DNA of 8,028 bases, from positions 1-8,028 of the forward strand of contig JAUYUF010000156.1 of NCBI GenBank assembly GCA_030694835.1, read 5' to 3'. Positions 1 through 7,081 of the stretch are shown piece by piece. Source of the stretch: Flavobacteriaceae bacterium. GTDB taxonomy: Bacteria > Bacteroidota > Bacteroidia > Flavobacteriales > Flavobacteriaceae. Positions within the stretch are counted from its first letter, which is position 1. Each line of letters begins with the position of its first letter. Under the pieces are notes generated by a model. It was not told where the DNA came from, ran no database searches, and saw nothing but the letters and a program-made list of their open reading frames with translations. The translations under genes and the position numbers were made by a program.

Positions 1-1
1 C

Positions 2-1447
2 AAAGGAAAAACTAATATAGGTTACGGATTAACCGATGATTTTAAATTTAAGGATGAGCCCGAGAAAATTGACTTCGCCTCTTTTAAAACCTTTTTAGAA
101 GATTATACACCAGAAAAAGTTGAACGCTATTCTAAAGTGTCTGCAAAAGATATTAGATACATGGCTTCCATTTATGGAGATCCAAATGTAAAAGTAGTTT
201 CATTCTGGTGTATGGGGCCAAACCAACATACGCGTGGAACTTGGATGAATAATCTAATTTATAACATTCACTTATTAACCGGAAAAATTTCAACACCAGG
301 TAATAGTCCATTTTCATTGACGGGTCAACCAAGTGCTTGCGGTACAGTAAGAGAAGTAGGTACGCTTACGCACAAACTTCCGCACGGTGTTGTTACTAAT
401 GAAAAACATAGAGAAAAAGCGGCTAAAATTTGGGGTGTTCCGGTTGAGAATATACCAGATAAACCAACGCATCATACCGTTTCAATGTTTAGAGCATTAG
501 ATAGAGGTGAAATTAAATTTATGTGGATACAAGTTACGAATCCAATGGTGTCGATGCCTCATTTAAATCGATATAGAAAAGCAGCAGAAAAAGAAGGTAG
601 ATTCATTGTAGTTTCTGATGTTTATCCAACACCTACAACAGATATTGCCGATGTTATTTTACCATCAGCTATGTGGATAGAAAAATCTGGATTGTTTGGT
701 AATTCAGAGCGCAGAACGCAATTTTGGGAACGCTTGGTTGCACCTCCAGGTGAAGCAATGGATGACGGAATGCAACTAATGGAAGTGGCAAGACGTATGG
801 GATACGAAAAACAATTCCCGTACAGCAATGATAAATTTGTAGAAGAAGTTTACACCGAATACACTCAACATCATGCTGGTAAAAAGCACGGAATGGCTCC
901 TTTAGAGGTGCTGAAAAAAGAATCTGGAATGATTTGGCCTTATGTTGATGGAAAACCAACAAAATGGCGGTTTAATTCAAAATATGATCCCGCTTGTGAA
1001 ACAGAAGGCTTCCATTTCTATGGAAATGAAGATGGAAGAGCAACGATTTGGCAAAGACCTTATGAACCAGCTGCAGAAAGTCCAGATGCTGACTATCCTT
1101 TTTGGTTAAATACGGGTAGAGTTGTTGAACATTGGCATACAGGATCAATGACACGTCGTATTTCTGTCTTGCATAAAGCGATGCCAAATTCGTATGTAGA
1201 ATTAAATCCAGAGCAAGCAAAAGAAATGGGAATTAAAAATAAAGATAAAGTAAGAATTTCATCAAGAAGAGGAAGTGTTGTAATGATTGCCTCGGTAAAT
1301 GAACGAGGTATTCCGACAAGAGGGCAAGTTTTTGTGCCGTTTTTTGATGAGCATTTCTTAATTAATGAAGTAACCTTGGATTCTTATTGTCCAATTTCTG
1401 GTGAACCTGATTATAAAAAATGTGCTGTAAAAGTGCAAAAAGTATAA
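2..1447 (+). CDS. napA: Periplasmic nitrate reductase catalytic subunit NapA (C-terminal part, 5' end outside window)
   Basis: Molybdenum bis-MGD enzyme that reduces nitrate to nitrite in the periplasm, taking electrons from NapB. The frame is open from the first bases of the window, so the GTG at 137 is internal and not a start; about 481 codons are visible. They follow E. coli NapA from memory almost motif by motif: NIGYGL near the left edge, NQHTRG, LLTGKIS, SLTGQPSACGTVREVG, VTNEKHR, ILPSAMWIEKSGLFGN, RRTQFW, the molybdopterin dinucleotide-binding C-terminal domain from about 1090 (TGRVVEHWHTGSMTRR), PFFDEH, and the typical end KKCAVKVQKV. The N-terminal Tat signal, 4Fe-4S site and Mo-ligating Cys lie outside. 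The stretch between GEAMDDGMQL and IWPYVDGKPT is much shorter than in the E. coli enzyme. The napB-like gene starts 4 bases after the stop, so the two are cotranscribed. The family call is very secure. Confidence 0.96.
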   Translation, partial: KGKTNIGYGLTDDFKFKDEPEKIDFASFKTFLEDYTPEKVERYSKVSAKDIRYMASIYGDPNVKVVSFWCMGPNQHTRGTWMNNLIYNIHLLTGKISTPGNSPFSLTGQPSACGTVREVGTLTHKLPHGVVTNEKHREKAAKIWGVPVENIPDKPTHHTVSMFRALDRGEIKFMWIQVTNPMVSMPHLNRYRKAAEKEGRFIVVSDVYPTPTTDIADVILPSAMWIEKSGLFGNSERRTQFWERLVAPPGEAMDDGMQLMEVARRMGYEKQFPYSNDKFVEEVYTEYTQHHAGKKHGMAPLEVLKKESGMIWPYVDGKPTKWRFNSKYDPACETEGFHFYGNEDGRATIWQRPYEPAAESPDADYPFWLNTGRVVEHWHTGSMTRRISVLHKAMPNSYVELNPEQAKEMGIKNKDKVRISSRRGSVVMIASVNERGIPTRGQVFVPFFDEHFLINEVTLDSYCPISGEPDYKKCAVKVQKV

Positions 1448-1451
1448 GAAG

Positions 1452-2126
1452 ATGAAACAGTTAAAAATAATAAGTCTAGTTGTTCTACTCATGATAGCTG
1501 CCGTAATTATTATCGGCAGAAGTATAACGGCAACTTATGAGAGAACTTCACTTGAAACGGAACAAGTTTTAGGTAAAACAGCAAGTGAGACTGAAAGTTT
1601 AGCAATTAACTTATTGGATAAGAATAATATTATTGACCAAACAAAAGTTACGAATGCTAGAAGTGAGTATTTTAAAAACAGAGCATACCAAGGAGCTCCA
1701 CCAACAATTCCTCATGAAGTTTACGAAAGAGATATGGGTGATGATAGTTGTTTGCAATGTCATAAAAATGGTGGTTATGTAGATAAATTTAAAGCCCATG
1801 CACCCATTGTTCCTCATCCTGAGATGGTGAATTGTAGACAATGCCATGTGGCAGTTATAAGTAACACCATTTTTAAAGCATCAAATTGGAATGCTATGAA
1901 TAATATTCCTACTTACTCTAATAAAGCTTTGCCAACAAGTCCACCTGTAATTCCACATCAACTGGAAAAAAATGAAGATTGTTTATCATGTCATGGTAGT
2001 TCAGGGTTAAATAAAATTCGTGTAACACATCCAGAACGTGCTAATTGTCAACAATGCCACGTGCTTAATGTTAAAAATACTCAAGATTTTGGTGAGTTTG
2101 TACGTAAACCAAAAGTGAATAATTAA
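1452..2126 (+). CDS. napB: NapB-like periplasmic cytochrome c, tetrahaem (apparently duplicated dihaem NapB)
   Basis: Inferred electron-transfer subunit feeding NapA. The 224 residues begin with one hydrophobic helix (about 5-22), either a signal peptide or, as no clear cleavage site follows, an anchor. Four CXXCH haem c motifs are present at C100, C128, C177 and C199. They fall into two units with the NapB pattern: PPTIPH (83-88), CLQCH, HPE, NCRQCHV, then PPVIPH (164-169), CLSCH, HPE, NCQQCHV. PPxIPH before the first haem and CxQCHV at the second are NapB hallmarks; E. coli NapB has one such unit, two haems and about 150 residues. His88, His116 or His122, His169 and His193 are candidate distal ligands. 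The gene lies 4 bases behind napA and 17 before the next cytochrome gene. The start is the first ATG after the napA stop, with no convincing Shine-Dalgarno, as is usual in this phylum. The NapB assignment is good; the duplication is my reading. Confidence 0.85.
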   Translation: MKQLKIISLVVLLMIAAVIIIGRSITATYERTSLETEQVLGKTASETESLAINLLDKNNIIDQTKVTNARSEYFKNRAYQGAPPTIPHEVYERDMGDDSCLQCHKNGGYVDKFKAHAPIVPHPEMVNCRQCHVAVISNTIFKASNWNAMNNIPTYSNKALPTSPPVIPHQLEKNEDCLSCHGSSGLNKIRVTHPERANCQQCHVLNVKNTQDFGEFVRKPKVNN

Positions 2127-2143
2127 TCATTTTCAAAAGCAAT

Positions 2144-2773
2144 ATGAAAAATTACTTTAAAATTTGTTCCCTGTTTTTAATTGTTGCATTGGTCTCTTGT
2201 TCTTCAAACCAAGATAAAGAACAAAAGTATCATGGCAATTTTGAAAAGATAAAGGCTTTAGAAAAAGATTCAATAGAATATGAGGTAAAATCAACTGATT
2301 TAATAGGAAATACTCCATTAATTTTAGTTGAAACCAAAGAAGTTTCCTTTTTTATTCCTGAACGAAAATCAAAAATTCAAGCCTATAATTGTTCAGAATG
2401 CCACACTAAAACGATACCTGAATTAAAATTTAAAAATTTAACAGGTAAAAAAGCACATGATAGCATCAAATTAAATCATGCTACTCTTGAAGAGTTAACG
2501 TGTAACTCATGTCATCCAACTCAAAATTTAGATCATTTAAAAAGTAATTTAAATGCTAAAATAGATTTCAATCAAAGTTATAAAGTGTGTGCGCAGTGCC
2601 ATTCTTCGGAATATAAAGATTGGTTAGGCGGTGCACATGGAAAGCGTGTTAAAGGATGGGTAAATCCAAGAATTTCACATACTTGTGTAGATTGTCATAA
2701 TCCACACAGTCCAAAATTTGAATCCAGATTTCCTGCAAAATTAAATACCAAGAAAATTGAAGAAATTAGATAA
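2144..2773 (+). CDS. Tetrahaem c-type cytochrome lipoprotein of the nap operon
   Basis: Probable membrane-anchored haem protein relaying electrons between the quinol-oxidising module encoded downstream and NapB. The 209 residues start with a lipoprotein signal peptide: a short charged start, a hydrophobic stretch at 8-17, and the lipobox LVSC with Cys19 as lipidated residue, followed by Ser-Ser-Asn. A mostly polar region without haem sites occupies 20-80. CXXCH motifs follow at C83, C120, C149 and C181. Extra His at 105, 112, 131, 165, 179 and 188 could be distal ligands. The section CAQCHSSEYKDWLGGAHG has the CxxCHxxxYxxWxxxxH pattern of cytochrome c554-type multihaem proteins, and HTCVDCHNPHSP resembles c7/c3-type sites. 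It is not NapC/NirT-like, because it lacks an N-terminal membrane helix directly followed by haem motifs. Spacing is 17 bases after napB and 25 before the iron-sulfur gene. The cytochrome and lipoprotein nature is clear; the precise partner is inferred. Confidence 0.85.
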   Translation: MKNYFKICSLFLIVALVSCSSNQDKEQKYHGNFEKIKALEKDSIEYEVKSTDLIGNTPLILVETKEVSFFIPERKSKIQAYNCSECHTKTIPELKFKNLTGKKAHDSIKLNHATLEELTCNSCHPTQNLDHLKSNLNAKIDFNQSYKVCAQCHSSEYKDWLGGAHGKRVKGWVNPRISHTCVDCHNPHSPKFESRFPAKLNTKKIEEIR

Positions 2774-2798
2774 TCTATTCATGATTAATATATAGAAA

Positions 2799-3779
2799 AT
2801 GAGTAAGGAAGAAAATAAAAATGTTGAAAACAGCCAAAATACATGGCATCAGATAACATCAGAAAATACGGACAGAAGAAGTGCTCTTAAAAAATTGACT
2901 GCCGGATTAATAGCAGGTGTTGGAATTGCATCAACATCCTGTTCTGTTTTTTCAGAAGATCAAGAAAAAGAAGCTTCTCAATTGTCTTGGGATGAGTTTT
3001 TTAAGAAAAATTACAAAATAATGTCTGACGAAGAACGGGTTCAAACCGTTCAACGATTGGAATCTTTATATGAAAAGAAAACAGGTAATACCATCAATAT
3101 ATCACATCAAGGACCTTTGGATGATGTTTTATTCGGATATGTATTTAATATTTCAAAGTGCCAAGGATATATGGATTGTGTAAATGCCTGTGTTGAAGAG
3201 AACAATCAAGATAGAGATTCTGAAATGAAGTATATCAGTATCCATCAGATAGAAAAAGGGCATGGATTTAATTTTGAAAAAGCAGAGGATGAATTTACTA
3301 ATGAAGTTCCTTTAAAAAATCATTTTTATATAGGTACACAATGTTTCCATTGTGAAAATCCGCCATGTGTAAGCGTATGTCCAACAGAAGCTACTTGGAA
3401 AGAAAAAGACGGAATTGTGGTGGTTGATTATGATTGGTGCATCGGATGCCGATATTGTTCTGCTTCTTGTCCTTACGACGGCAGAAGATTTAATTGGGGG
3501 CAACCGCATGTGCCGGAAGAAGAAGTAAATAAAAATCAGCATTACTTAGGAAATAGATTGCGCAAGAAAGGAGTGATGGAAAAATGCACGTTTTGTATTC
3601 AGCGTTCCAGAAGCGGACAAAACCCGGCCTGTGTAGATGCTTGTCCAACCGGAGCGCGAAAATTTGGAAATCTATTAGATCCAAAAAGTGAAATTCGTTG
3701 GATTTTAGAGAATAAAAAAGTGTTTCGTTTAAAAGAAGATTTAGGTACAGAACCTAAATTTTGGTACTACATGGATTAA
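2799..3779 (+). CDS. Exported NrfC/DmsB-type 4Fe-4S ferredoxin subunit of a menaquinol dehydrogenase
   Basis: Iron-sulfur electron-transfer subunit, expected on the periplasmic side and paired with the NrfD-like protein encoded next. The 326 residues begin with a polar 24-residue stretch and a Tat-like signal: DRRSAL with Arg26-Arg27, then a hydrophobic run at 33-45. Cys48 follows (STSC), but the lipobox lacks the usual Leu at -3. Residues 50-105 match no motif I know. The four-cluster ferredoxin domain covers about 115-325: C121/C127/C131, then C182-x2-C185-x4-C190-x3-C194-P, C214-x2-C217-x2-C220-x3-C224-P, and C263-x2-C266 with C278-x3-C282-P. The end, with CVDACPTGARKFGNL and LGTEPKFWY, resembles E. 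coli NrfC. Oddity: the first motif is C-x5-C-x3-C, with Tyr124 where the family normally has its second Cys. Gaps are 25 bases upstream and 27 downstream. The NrfC-like class is secure; its role as electron donor to the nap cytochromes is inferred from the operon. Confidence 0.88.
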   Translation: MSKEENKNVENSQNTWHQITSENTDRRSALKKLTAGLIAGVGIASTSCSVFSEDQEKEASQLSWDEFFKKNYKIMSDEERVQTVQRLESLYEKKTGNTINISHQGPLDDVLFGYVFNISKCQGYMDCVNACVEENNQDRDSEMKYISIHQIEKGHGFNFEKAEDEFTNEVPLKNHFYIGTQCFHCENPPCVSVCPTEATWKEKDGIVVVDYDWCIGCRYCSASCPYDGRRFNWGQPHVPEEEVNKNQHYLGNRLRKKGVMEKCTFCIQRSRSGQNPACVDACPTGARKFGNLLDPKSEIRWILENKKVFRLKEDLGTEPKFWYYMD

Positions 3780-3806
3780 TAAAACAGATGGATTAAAAAT
3801 ATACAC

Positions 3807-5018
3807 ATGAAAGTATTTATTCAGTTTTTTAAAGATAGTTTAGAAGAGGTTACAAGTGGAAGTAAAGTATATCATTTATGGATGGCTTTTTTAACACTAA
3901 TTATGTTGATAGGAGCTTATTGTTACTATGTTCAAGTAGACCAAGGTTTAATAGTTACAGGCATGAGTGACAGTGTAAGCTGGGGACTTTATATTTCAAA
4001 CTTTACATTTTTAGTGGGAATTGCAGCGGCGGCAGTAATGTTGGTACTTCCGGCGTACATATTTAAAGATATTGATTTTAAACAAGCAGTTTTAATTGGC
4101 GAAGGATTAGCCGTGGCAGCCCTGATAATGTGTTTGGCATTTGTGGTGGTTGATGTTGGAGGTCCGGCTAATTTATGGCATGTAATTCCGGGAATTGGTA
4201 TAATGAATTTTCCAGATTCGATGTTGAGTTGGGATATCATTGTTTTAAATGGCTATTTGTTTATCAACATTACCGTTCCATTATATATTTTGATAAATGT
4301 TTATCAGAATAAAGAACCAAAGAAAAGCATTTATTTACCGGGAGTATTTATTTCAGTATTTTGGGCGGTATCAATTCACATGGTAACAGCGTTTTTATAC
4401 CAAGGATTGCAAGCGCGTCCTTTTTGGAATACAGCTCTGTTAGGCCCCCGATTCTTAGCATCTGCTTTTGCGGCGGGTCCGGCATTAATTATTCTGATAC
4501 TAACGGTCATCAATAAATTTACACTTTTAAAAGTGGCAGATAAAACAGTTAATAAAATAGCCATCATAGTAGCAGTAGCTGCACAAATTAATATTATCAT
4601 GCTTATTTCTGAGTTGTTTAAGGAATTTTATTTTCCAACACATCACAGTATAAGTGCACATTATTTATTCTTCGGATTGGAAGGAAAAACAGCATTGGTT
4701 CCTTGGATTTGGACTTCTATTACACTGAATGTAATTGCAACTGTTATGTTGACTATTCATAAAATAAGAACCAATAAAAAGTTTTTATTGGTAGCTTGTG
4801 TCATTTTATTTATAGGAATTTGGATTGAAAAAGGTTTCGGCTTAATTGTTCCAGGTTTTATACCGGGTCAATGGGGTAAAATAACTGAATATTCACCATC
4901 ATTTATAGAAATTGGTGTAACAATTGCAATTTGGGCAATGGGTGCTTTTATCTTTACCATTTTAGCAAAAACTGGGATAGCTGTTGAAATAGGGAAACTG
5001 AGATTTGTTAAAAAATAA
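3807..5018 (+). CDS. nrfD: NrfD/HybB-type polytopic membrane subunit (menaquinol oxidation)
   Basis: Integral membrane partner of the iron-sulfur protein encoded just upstream. NrfD/PsrC/HybB-family proteins bind menaquinol and transfer its electrons to an attached ferredoxin subunit. The 403 residues contain about ten hydrophobic helices, roughly at 24-43, 57-83, 93-115, 143-165, 177-198, 215-235, 250-271, 296-318, 327-347 and 365-388. This is longer than the eight-helix NrfD/PsrC type and closer to HybB/DsrP/ActC. Family-like stretches are SWGLYISNFTFLVGIAAAAV (helix 2), the region around HMVTAFLYQGLQARPFWNTA, and GPRFLASAFAAGPAL (helix 6). His191, Glu269, His279-His280 and His285 are polar candidates near a quinol site, but I cannot assign one. 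It is the last gene of the nap unit, with a hairpin terminator 16 bases after its stop. The ATG at 3807 opens a short charged N-terminus ahead of helix 1 and is the natural start. Confidence 0.88.
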   Translation: MKVFIQFFKDSLEEVTSGSKVYHLWMAFLTLIMLIGAYCYYVQVDQGLIVTGMSDSVSWGLYISNFTFLVGIAAAAVMLVLPAYIFKDIDFKQAVLIGEGLAVAALIMCLAFVVVDVGGPANLWHVIPGIGIMNFPDSMLSWDIIVLNGYLFINITVPLYILINVYQNKEPKKSIYLPGVFISVFWAVSIHMVTAFLYQGLQARPFWNTALLGPRFLASAFAAGPALIILILTVINKFTLLKVADKTVNKIAIIVAVAAQINIIMLISELFKEFYFPTHHSISAHYLFFGLEGKTALVPWIWTSITLNVIATVMLTIHKIRTNKKFLLVACVILFIGIWIEKGFGLIVPGFIPGQWGKITEYSPSFIEIGVTIAIWAMGAFIFTILAKTGIAVEIGKLRFVKK

Positions 5019-5034
5019 AGAAATTATTTCTTGT

Positions 5035-5061
5035 AAAAAAAGTCCACAAAGGACTTTTTTT
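5035..5061. terminator. Bidirectional intrinsic terminator between convergent units
   Basis: An 11-bp perfect inverted repeat, AAAAAAAGTCC (5035-5045) and GGACTTTTTTT (5051-5061), encloses a 5-base loop, ACAAA. Each strand reads a GC-containing stem followed by a T run, so it can stop the nap operon coming from the left and the acyltransferase unit coming from the right. The hairpin starts 16 bases after the nrfD stop, and its right arm overlaps the acyltransferase stop codon (5060-5062). Confidence 0.88.
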
Positions 5062-5809
5062 ATTTAATATTCCATTCTTCACGAATTCTCAATAATTCAT
5101 TATCAATTTTTTCTTTTGTTGTTTTTAATAGATAATCAGCATCATCAGAAATTAAAGGTTCAAAGTAAGTTATTTGAATTTCAGTTTTCCATTTTCCAAA
5201 ACACTGAATAAAATGACGGATAAAAGTGTCATCTCCAATCCATGCATCTTCTTTCAATTTATATTCGATGGCAATTGGAACAACTGGTACATTTAATCTT
5301 GCTGCTACTGCAAATGTGCCTGTATGAAAATATATAGTTGTAGGTTCATCATGTGTCGTTCCTTCTGGTGTATTAAAAATGGAATACCCTTCTTTTAATT
5401 TTTGGTTCATTGCATGTATAGTTCCACTTCTACTTTCTTTGTTAGATCTGTCTACAAATAAAACACCAGTTAATGACGCTATATAACCAATCAACGGCCA
5501 TGATTGAACTTCAATTTTTCCTATAGGAAAAGCCAAAATATCTTTTAAAATAGCAACTGCATCGTAATAAGTTCTATGATTTGCCATTAATATACAGGTA
5601 TCAGTTGGAATAGATCCCTTAACCGTAATTTTTACACCTAATATTTTATTAAGTATATTATTAATAACAAATTTTCGAGTTGTTAATCCTCTTTTTACTT
5701 GTTTTTCTTTAGAAAATAAAAAATTAGTAAAAAACAGATAAATTAAAAACAAAAATACGGTTAGTAAAAACAATACAAAACGCGTAATACCAATAAGTTT
5801 ACTGAACAT
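5060..5809 (-). CDS. PlsC-like 1-acyl-glycerol-3-phosphate acyltransferase family protein
   Basis: Membrane-bound acyltransferase, probably in phospholipid synthesis (lysophosphatidate to phosphatidate) or acylation of another lipid. The 249 residues have one strongly hydrophobic N-terminal helix at about 10-32, then the PlsC domain. The catalytic NHxxxxD motif is NHRTYYD (His78, Asp83). The second block is GVLFVDRSNKESR (115-127). The third is TPEGTT (147-152), the usual PEGT motif in which Thr147 stands where many family members have Phe. The fourth is VPVVPIAIEY (174-183). The length is normal for the family. It starts 33 bases after the M42 peptidase stop on the same strand, so both are probably one transcript ending at the hairpin at 5035-5061. 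Flavobacterial genomes carry several PlsC paralogues, so the exact substrate, and whether this is the main PlsC, cannot be told from sequence alone. Confidence 0.87.
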   Translation of the reverse strand: MFSKLIGITRFVLFLLTVFLFLIYLFFTNFLFSKEKQVKRGLTTRKFVINNILNKILGVKITVKGSIPTDTCILMANHRTYYDAVAILKDILAFPIGKIEVQSWPLIGYIASLTGVLFVDRSNKESRSGTIHAMNQKLKEGYSIFNTPEGTTHDEPTTIYFHTGTFAVAARLNVPVVPIAIEYKLKEDAWIGDDTFIRHFIQCFGKWKTEIQITYFEPLISDDADYLLKTTKEKIDNELLRIREEWNIK

Positions 5810-5842
5810 AAAATTTTAATTAGAGGGAATTAATAAGTTTTT

Positions 5843-6925
5843 TTATTTGAAATAACTAAAACCTTTATGAGGATCAACATTTTTCAAAGTTTCATAAATC
5901 AGTTTAATCACATTCTCTACATCTTGTTTGTTAACCATTTCAACGGTAGTGTGCATATAGCGTAGCGGAAGAGAAATTAAAGCGCTTGGAACACCTCCAT
6001 TACTGTATGCAAATGCATCAGTATCGGTACCCGTTGCTCTTGATGATGCTAACCTTTGAAAAGGTATTTTATATTCTTCTGCGGTATCAATAATTAATTC
6101 TCTAACATTATTTTGTACAGCAGGAGCATAACTAATAACTGGTCCACCACCACATTTAATTTCACCTTCTTTCTTTTTGTCAATCATAGGAGTCGTAGTG
6201 TCATGACAAACATCGGTTACAATAGCCAAATTAGGTTTAATAGTATGGGTAATCATTTCAGCGCCACGTAAACCAATTTCTTCTTGAACTGAATTTGTGA
6301 TGTACAATCCAAATGGTAATTCAATTTTATTTTCATGAAGTAAACGAGCTACTTCAGCAATCATAAATCCACCCATTCTGTTATCGAGCGCTCTACATAC
6401 AAAGTTATTTTCGTTTAGGATAAAAAATTCATCTGGATAAGTGATTACACATCCAACATGAACACCTAATTTTTCAACTTCTTCTTTGGTGTTACAACCA
6501 CAATCAATAAATATATTTTCTAGTTTAGGTGATTCTTCTTTTCCTTTATCTCTCGTGTGAATGGCTGGCCATCCAAAAATTCCTTTTACAATTCCTTTTT
6601 TTGTATGAATATTTACACGTTTTGATGGTGCAATTTGATGATCACTTCCACCATTTCTAATCACATAAATTAATCCTTCTGGAGTAATATAGTTTACATA
6701 CCAAGAAATCTCATCAGCATGACCTTCAATAACTACTTTAAAAGGAGCATCAGGATTGATAATTCCAACAGCAGTACCATAATTATCTGTAATGAAAGAA
6801 TGAACATAAGGTTTCAGATATTCCATCCAAATTTTCTGACCTTCACTTTCATATCCAGTTGGAGATGGATTGTTAAGATATTTAGTTAAAAATGCAATTG
6901 ATTTATCATTAAATAGAGTTTCCAT
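5843..6925 (-). CDS. M42-family metallo-aminopeptidase (glutamyl aminopeptidase/endoglucanase M family)
   Basis: Cytosolic dinuclear-metal aminopeptidase of the tetrahedral (TET) class that trims residues from short peptides. The 360 residues are full length for the family, with no signal peptide. The expected metal and catalytic residues all appear in order: GHADE (His69, Asp71), CRALDNRMGG with the bridging Asp181, VQEEIGLRGA with catalytic Glu215 and ligand Glu216, VTDVCHDT with Asp238, and LRYMHTTVEMV with His325. Other family features are NPSPTGYE near the N-terminus and ATGTDTDAFAYSNGG. Members have been annotated as endoglucanase M, but the motifs support a peptidase. It is the first gene of a two-gene minus-strand unit with the acyltransferase and is divergent from the DUF4294 gene. 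The start is the ATG at 6925, with a possible promoter core just upstream. The family call is secure; substrate preference (acidic, neutral or basic residues) is not visible. Confidence 0.93.
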   Translation of the reverse strand: METLFNDKSIAFLTKYLNNPSPTGYESEGQKIWMEYLKPYVHSFITDNYGTAVGIINPDAPFKVVIEGHADEISWYVNYITPEGLIYVIRNGGSDHQIAPSKRVNIHTKKGIVKGIFGWPAIHTRDKGKEESPKLENIFIDCGCNTKEEVEKLGVHVGCVITYPDEFFILNENNFVCRALDNRMGGFMIAEVARLLHENKIELPFGLYITNSVQEEIGLRGAEMITHTIKPNLAIVTDVCHDTTTPMIDKKKEGEIKCGGGPVISYAPAVQNNVRELIIDTAEEYKIPFQRLASSRATGTDTDAFAYSNGGVPSALISLPLRYMHTTVEMVNKQDVENVIKLIYETLKNVDPHKGFSYFK

Positions 6926-6947
6926 ACTTAAAATTTAAATTATTTTC

Positions 6948-6955
6948 CAAAAATA
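6948..6955 (-). promoter_or_regulatory. Possible -7 promoter element for the M42 peptidase unit
   Basis: On the minus strand these bases read TATTTTTG, a match to the Bacteroidota -7 consensus TAnnTTTG. It would place transcription initiation roughly 15 bases before the ATG at 6925. I find no clear TTG -33 element about 20 bases further upstream, so this is a tentative call in a very AT-rich stretch. Confidence 0.4.
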
Positions 6956-7029
6956 AACAAATGTTTAAAACTATCTATTTTTTAATTCTTTTTAAAAATG
7001 GAATAACATTTGCTAAACATGAAAGATAC

Positions 7030-7061
7030 TTGTTTTATAAATGAAAATACCCTTAATTTTG
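7030..7061 (+). promoter_or_regulatory. Bacteroidota-type promoter of the DUF4294 gene
   Basis: TTG at 7030-7032 and TAATTTTG at 7054-7061, separated by 21 bases, fit the flavobacterial TTG-N~20-TAnnTTTG promoter. Initiation would fall near 7067, leaving a leader of about 15 bases before the ATG at 7082. This placement also argues against any start codon upstream of 7082 for the gene. Confidence 0.65.
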
Positions 7062-7081
7062 CATTCGATTTAAATAATACT

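Noticed and set aside
137..139. GTG at 137 as a start codon for NapA
   Set aside because: The same frame is open to the left edge and encodes NapA-like sequence (NIGYGL) before it, so this is an internal Val codon of a gene cut by the window.
622..1220. Minus-strand open frames inside napA
   Set aside because: They lie opposite a strongly conserved gene, have no family motifs and are shadows of its codon pattern.
3771..3796. Direct repeat ATGGATTAA at 3771-3779 and 3788-3796, around the end of the iron-sulfur gene
   Set aside because: Nine bases in AT-rich DNA with one extra copy; probably a chance or small slippage duplication with no evident role.
3989..4600. Minus-strand open frames inside the nrfD-like gene
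   Set aside because: They are opposite membrane-helix codons, lack starts with context and resemble no protein.
3807..5018. Slightly more G/C-rich codons in parts of the nrfD-like gene as a sign of transfer
   Set aside because: Ala- and Gly-rich membrane helices explain this locally; without computed codon statistics it is not evidence.
7010..7081. Upstream TTG start for the DUF4294 protein at 7010
   Set aside because: It would put 24 residues before a good signal peptide and would overlap a consensus promoter; the ATG at 7082 fits better.
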